A DNA stretch of 11,616 nt from Zymomonas sp. (GTDB taxonomy: Bacteria; Pseudomonadota; Alphaproteobacteria; Sphingomonadales; Sphingomonadaceae): NCBI GenBank assembly GCA_027489105.1, contig JAIYAJ010000389.1, positions 1-11,616 on the forward strand, written 5' to 3'. The first letter of the stretch is position 1. Each line of letters begins with the position of its first letter. The notes under the pieces are model-generated. The model did no database searches. It was not told the DNA's origin and worked only from the letters and a program-made list of their open reading frames with translations. The position numbers were made by a program, and so were the translations under genes. This document shows, piece by piece, positions 6,390 to 11,616 of this stretch.

Positions 6390-7415
6390 ATGCAGGACGA
6401 CATCTTGCGCCTGGCCTACGAGGTCTCGCGCATAACGGAGGAAAAGGTCGACCGGATCGACCAGGTGATGAAGCAGACGGGTATGCTGGCGATCAATGCG
6501 CGGCTCGAAGCGGCGCGCGCCGGCGACGCGGGCCGTGCCTTTTCGGTGGTGGCGCAGGAGTTGGGCACGGTCGCGAGTTCGATCTCCGCCATCGGGGGCG
6601 AGCTGCGCTCTGCCATCGCCTCCAACATTGCCTCGTTGCGGACGGCGGGCAGCAAGATGCTCGTCGACTTCAAGGGTACGCGCTTTACCGATCTCGCGCG
6701 CTCGGCGGTCGAGATCGTCGATCGCAATCTCTACGAGCGATCGTGCGACGTGCGCTGGTGGGCGACCGACAGTTCGGTGATCGAGGTGCTCGACCGACCG
6801 ACCCCTGCGAGCATCGCCCATGCGACCGATCGCCTCGCGACCATCCTGCGCTCCTACACCGTCTATCTCGACCTGTGGGTGGCTGACGCCAACGGCCGCG
6901 TCGTCGCGACCGGCCGTCCCGACCGCTACCCCCACGCGCTCGGCCTCGACGTGTCGGGCGAACGCTGGTTCCGTGAAGCGATGGCGACGCAGAGCGGCGA
7001 GGAGTTTCGCGTCTGCGACATCGCCGCCAATGCCACGCTCGGCAATGCGCAGGTCGCCACCTATTCGACCGCCGTGCGCGCGGGCGGCACGACGCGCGGC
7101 ACGGCCATGGGGGCGCTGGGCATCTTTTTCGACTGGGCACCCCAGGCACAGGGGGTGCTCGACGGGATCGGCCTGTCCCCTGCAGAACGCGCGACCTCGA
7201 GGCTGATGCTGCTCGACGCCAGCCACCGGGTGATCGCCTCGTCGGACGGGCAGGGGCTCTGCTCCGAAATCTATCCGCTCGACACGGGCCGCAAGGACAG
7301 CGGTTATTATCAGCGCGACGGCAAGCTGGTCGCCTTCGCTTTGACGCCCGGCTACGAAACCTATCGCGGCCTCGGTTGGCTGGGCTGCATCGAAAGCCGC
7401 TTCGTCGAGGAATGA
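6390..7415 (+). CDS. Soluble chemoreceptor-like protein: N-terminal signalling tip, C-terminal Cache-like sensor
   Basis: This 341-residue protein has no signal peptide or membrane segment. Residues 27-62 match the methyl-accepting chemotaxis protein hairpin tip, which binds CheA and CheW: QTGMLAIN (29-36), LEAARAG (39-45), GRAF (48-51), VVAQE (53-57). Only about 26 residues precede the tip, so the long methylation helices are missing. From about 105 a helical linker (RNLYERS, then RWWATD) leads to a Cache/PDC-like region: VADANGRVV at 164-172, RWFREAM at 192-198, YSTAVR at 225-230, LGIFFDW at 243-249, and a second half with MLLDASHRVIAS and LGWLGCIES. An in-frame TGA at 6381 and the RBS GAGAGGTGA fix the start, so this is not a clipped long receptor. 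It may act in the cytosol on a receptor array or a kinase; its ligand is unknown. Confidence 0.75.
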   Translation: MQDDILRLAYEVSRITEEKVDRIDQVMKQTGMLAINARLEAARAGDAGRAFSVVAQELGTVASSISAIGGELRSAIASNIASLRTAGSKMLVDFKGTRFTDLARSAVEIVDRNLYERSCDVRWWATDSSVIEVLDRPTPASIAHATDRLATILRSYTVYLDLWVADANGRVVATGRPDRYPHALGLDVSGERWFREAMATQSGEEFRVCDIAANATLGNAQVATYSTAVRAGGTTRGTAMGALGIFFDWAPQAQGVLDGIGLSPAERATSRLMLLDASHRVIASSDGQGLCSEIYPLDTGRKDSGYYQRDGKLVAFALTPGYETYRGLGWLGCIESRFVEE

Positions 7416-7423
7416 GGCCTCGA
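7405..7423 (+). other. Weak stem-loop over the receptor-like gene's stop codon
   Basis: TCGAGG (7405-7410) and CCTCGA (7418-7423) form a 6-bp stem around seven bases containing the TGA. AGGCCTCGA recurs at 7454-7462, giving a 9-base direct repeat on either side of a possible TATAAC -10 (7440-7445) ahead of the next gene. No T-run follows. A terminator role is possible but weakly supported. Confidence 0.2.
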
Positions 7424-7480
7424 TCCCGCTCGTCGAAGCTATAACTGGCGGGAAGGCCTCGAGGGCGCTAAGCCGCAGCC

Positions 7481-8365
7481 ATGCGTCCCCCTTCCAGATC
7501 CACGCCGGGCAAGCCCCTTCCCGCGCCGCGCCGCGGCCGCCGCCAGGCGCGCACCGCCCAGTCGGCGGCCTCTGCAAACCCGCATCCCGCGCGCACCGGT
7601 GCCGCGCCCGGCCGTGAGCCGCAGCGCATCGCCAAGCTGCTCGCCCGCGCCGGCATCGCCTCGCGCCGCGAGATCGAGCGGATGATCGCCGATGGCCGCG
7701 TCGCGATCGACGGCACCGCGATCGACACCCCGGCCACGCTGCTCCAGTCGCTCAAGGGCGTGACGGTGGACGGCAAGCCGGTGGCGCCGCCCGCTTATAC
7801 CCAGCTGTTCCTCTATTATAAGCCGCGCGGCCTGCTGACGACCGAGCGCGATCCCAAGGGAAGGCGCACCATCTATGACGAGCTGCCCGAGGGGCTGCCG
7901 CGGGTGATGCCGGTCGGCCGGCTCGACATGAACACCGAAGGTCTGTTGCTGCTGACGACCGATGGCGAGTTCAAGCGCCAGCTGGAGCTGCCATCGACCG
8001 GGGTCGAACGCATCTATCGTGCGCGCGCCTATGGCAAGGTGACGCAGGACCAGCTCGAATCGCTGAGTGAAGGCGTCGAGATCGAGGGTGTCCGCTACGG
8101 CTCGATCGACGCCAATATCGAGCGGCGCACCGGCGCCAATGTGTGGATCGAGATGAAGCTGCGCGAGGGCAAGAATCGCGAGGTCCGGCGCGTGCTGGAA
8201 TATCTGGGCCTCGAAGTGTCGCGCCTGATCCGCGTCGCTTACGGCGCCTTCGAACTCGGCGATCTGCAGCCGGGCGAGGTGGGCGAGATCGCCCAGCACC
8301 AGCTGGTCGCCTTCCGCCGGACGCTCAAGCCTGCCAAATCGTCGAAGCCCGGCGAGGGCGCGTGA
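7481..8365 (+). CDS. rluB: rRNA pseudouridine synthase, RsuA/RluB family
   Basis: Enzymes of this family isomerise a uridine in rRNA; RluB acts on the 23S peptidyl-transferase region. The 294 residues comprise an R/P/A-rich disordered tail (1-46), an S4 RNA-binding domain (about 47-100, with RIAKLLARAGIASRRE), and the catalytic domain. The catalytic motif is GRLDMNTEG with nucleophile D149, and the late motif is EGKNREVRR. LYYKPRG at 111-117 is a typical domain entry. The RluB assignment over RluE or RluF rests on overall resemblance and is less certain than the family. The ribosome binding site is weak (GAGGG about 15 bases upstream), so the exact start is uncertain. rsmD follows ten bases later, an rRNA-modification pair. 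Confidence 0.85.
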   Translation: MRPPSRSTPGKPLPAPRRGRRQARTAQSAASANPHPARTGAAPGREPQRIAKLLARAGIASRREIERMIADGRVAIDGTAIDTPATLLQSLKGVTVDGKPVAPPAYTQLFLYYKPRGLLTTERDPKGRRTIYDELPEGLPRVMPVGRLDMNTEGLLLLTTDGEFKRQLELPSTGVERIYRARAYGKVTQDQLESLSEGVEIEGVRYGSIDANIERRTGANVWIEMKLREGKNREVRRVLEYLGLEVSRLIRVAYGAFELGDLQPGEVGEIAQHQLVAFRRTLKPAKSSKPGEGA

Positions 8366-8375
8366 CGGTGGCGAC

Positions 8376-8897
8376 ATGCGGATAATCGCCGGGCGCTGGC
8401 GCGGTCGGGTGCTCGTGGCCCCTGCGGGTGACGCGACGCGCCCCACCTCGGATCGTGCGCGAGAGGCGCTCTTCTCGATGCTGCTCAGCCGGCTGGGGAC
8501 GCTCGAGGGTCTCAAGGTCGCCGACATCTGCGCCGGGACCGGGGCGCTGGGGCTCGAGGCGCTGTCGCGTGGTGCCGCGCATTGCACCTTCGTCGAGCGC
8601 GACCGGGCGGCGATCGAGGCGCTTCGGCGCAACGTCGCAGCGCTCGGCGCCGAGGCTGATATCCGACCGATCGCGGCGGAGAGTTTCGCGGGCGGGGCCT
8701 ATGACCTCGTTCTGATGGACCCGCCTTATGGAACGGGTCTCGCGAACAAGGTCCTGCCGAAAATCGGCTTCGCGCCGGGCGGCTGGGCCAGCGTCGAGAC
8801 CGGCCGCGACGAGGCCGTGGCACCCGCCGGCTTCACGGTCGAGGCCGACCGCGTCCACGGCAAGGCGCGGATCACGCTGCTGCGGTCTGCACTCTAG
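8376..8897 (+). CDS. rsmD: 16S rRNA (guanine-N2-)-methyltransferase RsmD
   Basis: RsmD methylates a conserved guanosine of 16S rRNA (G966 in E. coli) using S-adenosylmethionine. The 173 residues start with MRIIAGRWRGR and then RPTSDRAREALF at 22-33, both hallmarks of RsmD. The SAM-binding motif I is DICAGTGALGLEALSRGA (50-67), and the catalytic motif IV is DPPY at 115-118. It is slightly shorter than the E. coli enzyme (about 198) but has all motifs. It starts ten bases after the pseudouridine synthase, behind GGTGG, and probably shares its transcript. Its last 26 bases overlap the end of the convergent regulator gene. Confidence 0.93.
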   Translation: MRIIAGRWRGRVLVAPAGDATRPTSDRAREALFSMLLSRLGTLEGLKVADICAGTGALGLEALSRGAAHCTFVERDRAAIEALRRNVAALGAEADIRPIAAESFAGGAYDLVLMDPPYGTGLANKVLPKIGFAPGGWASVETGRDEAVAPAGFTVEADRVHGKARITLLRSAL

Positions 8898-9426
8898 ACC
8901 GGGCGGCCAGCGCCACGGCGGGCGCGGTCGAATCGAGCAGCGCGATGCCGTTCACGATCGCGAGCATCATCGCCGCCGCGTTGCGTGACGCGACCCCGGC
9001 CGGGAAATGCACGCTGCGCACGATCCAGTCGGTCCAGCTTTCGGCGATCTCTTCGGCCGCGCCTGCATAGAGCGTCTCGCCGCGCGCAGCGCGTGCCGCG
9101 ATCTCGAACCACAGACCGACATAGGGGCGCGCATCCTCTGCGGCCATCAGTGCGACGGTGTGGCCGATCATCTGGTGTGGCGGGATACGGACGCCCCTCG
9201 TCTTTTCCGACAGCCAGTCGGCAAAGCGCCGCGATACGCAGGCGAGCACCTCGCGCATCAGCGCTGCCTTGGTCCCGAAATAATAGAGCAGCATCCGGTC
9301 GCTGGTGCCGAGTTGCGCCGCCGCCGGCCGCAGCGCCAGCGCGTCGAGCCCGTCCGACAAGACGATGTCGGCAAGCGATTCGGTCAGGCGCTGGCGCTTG
9401 GCGGCGCGCGCTTCGATAGTGGTCAT
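8872..9426 (-). CDS. TetR-family transcriptional regulator
   Basis: This 184-residue protein has an N-terminal TetR helix-turn-helix at about residues 13-60: LTESLADIVLSDGLDALALR, then AAQLGTSDRMLLYYFGTK with the family's YYFGTK recognition-helix end. The C-terminal helical ligand domain is not specific enough to name an effector. The reading frame stays open upstream to 9942, but ATG at 9424-9426 is preferred: it has GGGGGA six bases before it, and the TetR fold starts right after. A promoter and two dyads lie just upstream, as expected for autoregulation. It is divergent from the cytochrome c gene 150 bases away, a common target arrangement for TetR proteins. Confidence 0.88.
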   Translation of the reverse strand: MTTIEARAAKRQRLTESLADIVLSDGLDALALRPAAAQLGTSDRMLLYYFGTKAALMREVLACVSRRFADWLSEKTRGVRIPPHQMIGHTVALMAAEDARPYVGLWFEIAARAARGETLYAGAAEEIAESWTDWIVRSVHFPAGVASRNAAAMMLAIVNGIALLDSTAPAVALAARSRVQTAAA

Positions 9427-9446
9427 AGCGAATCCCCCGATTCGCT
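9427..9446 (-). promoter_or_regulatory. Perfect dyad enclosing the tetR-type gene's ribosome binding site
   Basis: AGCGAATC (9427-9434) and GATTCGCT (9439-9446) are a perfect 8-bp inverted repeat around CCCC. On the minus strand it directly abuts the start codon. In RNA form the G-run of the Shine-Dalgarno would sit in the tetraloop of an 8-bp stem. It could be a DNA operator, an RNA hairpin, or both. Confidence 0.55.
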
Positions 9447-9450
9447 GACG

Positions 9451-9480
9451 AGTGTAGCAGACGCTACGGCAAGCTGTCAT
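9451..9480 (-). promoter_or_regulatory. Candidate promoter and operator for the tetR-type gene
   Basis: Read leftward, ATGACA (-35, 9475-9480) and TACACT (-10, 9451-9456) are 18 bases apart. GTAGC (9454-9458) and GCTAC (9463-9467) form a 5-bp dyad with a 4-base centre that overlaps the -10. That is the size and position typical of TetR operators. The predicted start near 9444 gives a very short leader. Confidence 0.45.
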
Positions 9481-9489
9481 GCGGGCTCG

Positions 9490-9518
9490 CCGACAGATCG
9501 CATTCCTCTGCGTATCTT
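9490..9518 (+). promoter_or_regulatory. Candidate promoter for the cytochrome c gene
   Basis: CCGACA (9490-9495) and TATCTT (9513-9518), with 17-base spacing, each match the sigma70 consensus at four of six positions. The predicted transcript would start about 50 bases before the GTG. This is a weak prediction. Confidence 0.3.
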
Positions 9519-9576
9519 TCCCGATGGCCGGCGCCCGGCCGAGCTGCCACCCCGGTGACAGGAACGGGAGAAGCCT

Positions 9577-9930
9577 GTGTTCGGATCGAAAATCCTCGTC
9601 CTTGCCGCGCTCGCGCTCGCATCGCCCGTACTGGCCGATGACGCCGGCAGCGCAGGTGCTGGCGATGCCGACCGGGGTCACGACCTCGCCGTCGCGCGTT
9701 GCGGCGCCTGCCATGCGGTGGAGGCCCGCGGCCGCAGCCCGCTGCGCGCGGCCCCGCCATTCCGCACGCTTGGCCGTCGCTATCCGGTCGAGAGCCTCGA
9801 CGAGGCGCTGGCCGAAGGGATCGTCGCCGGGCACCCCGACATGCCGTCCGATCCGTGGGAAGCGACCGACATCGCCGACTTCATCGCCTATCTCGAACGG
9901 CTTGCGCCTTTCCGCCCACGGCGGGACTGA
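9577..9930 (+). CDS. Small secreted c-type cytochrome
   Basis: This 117-residue protein has a Sec signal peptide (1-20, hydrophobic core ILVLAALALA, cleavage after VLA) and a mature part of about 97 residues. One heme c site, CGACH (C42, C45, H46), is present. M89 in HPDMP is the likely sixth ligand, and the helix IADFIAYLERL ends the class I fold. It should carry electrons in the periplasm; the partner is unknown. The start is GTG at 9577, behind GGGAGAAG, with no suitable ATG. It lies 146 bases ahead of a secreted katG on the same strand and is divergent from the tetR-type gene. It is too generic for a gene symbol. Confidence 0.88.
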   Translation: MFGSKILVLAALALASPVLADDAGSAGAGDADRGHDLAVARCGACHAVEARGRSPLRAAPPFRTLGRRYPVESLDEALAEGIVAGHPDMPSDPWEATDIADFIAYLERLAPFRPRRD

Positions 9931-9995
9931 AACGACCGGCAACCGGCCAGAAACAAACAGGAAAAACCGCGCTGGAGTAAGTCAAAGCTCCGATC

Positions 9996-10009
9996 ACTCT
10001 AATCAGAGT
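9996..10009. promoter_or_regulatory. Dyad upstream of katG
   Basis: ACTCT (9996-10000) and AGAGT (10005-10009) flank AATC, 67 bases before the katG start. It is a plausible regulator site. It does not match the four-part ATAG spacing of OxyR sites, and I see no convincing -35/-10 pair in the 146-base gap. Confidence 0.25.
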
Positions 10010-10062
10010 TTCCCGTTTTCCTTCCTTCGTTGCTCTGCGTAGCTCTGACATACCCAGACAAC

Positions 10063-10070
10063 AGGAGGGG
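10063..10070 (+). promoter_or_regulatory. Strong katG ribosome binding site that fixes the signal-peptide start
   Basis: AGGAGGGG is a near-ideal Shine-Dalgarno six bases before ATG 10077. The next in-frame ATG (codon 32, base 10170) has no comparable site. The exported form is therefore the primary product. Confidence 0.8.
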
Positions 10071-10076
10071 CTCTCC

Positions 10077-11616
<1,540 letters not shown>

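Noticed and set aside
5035..6435. Long plus-strand open frame opposite pgi (466 codons)
   Set aside because: It mirrors pgi codons, which carry both PGI signatures; the low-complexity R/G/D composition and lack of domains mark it as a shadow.
7439..8632. Minus-strand open frame opposite the pseudouridine synthase and rsmD
   Set aside because: Both plus-strand genes have intact catalytic motifs; the antisense translation is repetitive and unrecognisable.
9427..9942. Extended N-terminus for the TetR-type regulator
   Set aside because: It would run antisense through the cytochrome c gene and the promoter region; the ATG at 9424-9426 has a good ribosome binding site and starts at the TetR fold.
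9931..10076. OxyR binding site for katG
   Set aside because: OxyR control is common for katG, but the four spaced ATAG-like elements are not visible; only an unrelated ACTCT/AGAGT dyad is seen.

Overview
The window is high-GC DNA from an alphaproteobacterium, most likely a sphingomonad (Sphingomonas and relatives). The evidence is the protein character of SspB, HisB and Pgi, and the layout of sspB divergent from a hisB-hisH-hisA-hisF cluster. Genus and species cannot be fixed from this sequence alone. Genes are tightly packed: no stretch over 300 bases lacks a gene. I saw no rRNA, tRNA, CRISPR array, insertion sequence or prophage gene.

Layout, left to right. A 3'-truncated sspB (ClpXP adaptor) runs leftward off the window. 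Divergent from it is a rightward histidine block, hisB, hisH, hisA and hisF. A GC-rich pair of inverted repeat units separates hisH from hisA, and its edge forms the hisA ribosome binding site. A strong hairpin lies in the 38 bases between hisF and the convergent gor. Leftward gor (glutathione reductase) and pgi (glucose-6-phosphate isomerase) follow. Divergent from pgi is a soluble chemoreceptor-like protein with its domains in reversed order: an N-terminal signalling tip and a C-terminal Cache-like sensor. Next is a rightward pair of RNA-modification genes, an RluB-type pseudouridine synthase and rsmD. The 3' end of rsmD overlaps a convergent tetR-type regulator by 26 bases. Divergent from the regulator are a small secreted cytochrome c and a katG that enters the window complete at its 5' end and is cut off on the right.

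How the genes fit together. HisB, HisH, HisA and HisF cover the middle of histidine synthesis: ProFAR isomerisation, imidazole ring formation by HisFH, and IGP dehydration. gor and katG are both redox-defence enzymes. This katG carries a Sec signal peptide, so it and the cytochrome c are predicted to work in the periplasm. Most of the window is conserved housekeeping. The less ordinary parts are the paired palindromic element inside the his cluster, the reversed-domain soluble receptor, the exported catalase-peroxidase beside a cytochrome c, and three hairpins placed tightly against start codons or operators.
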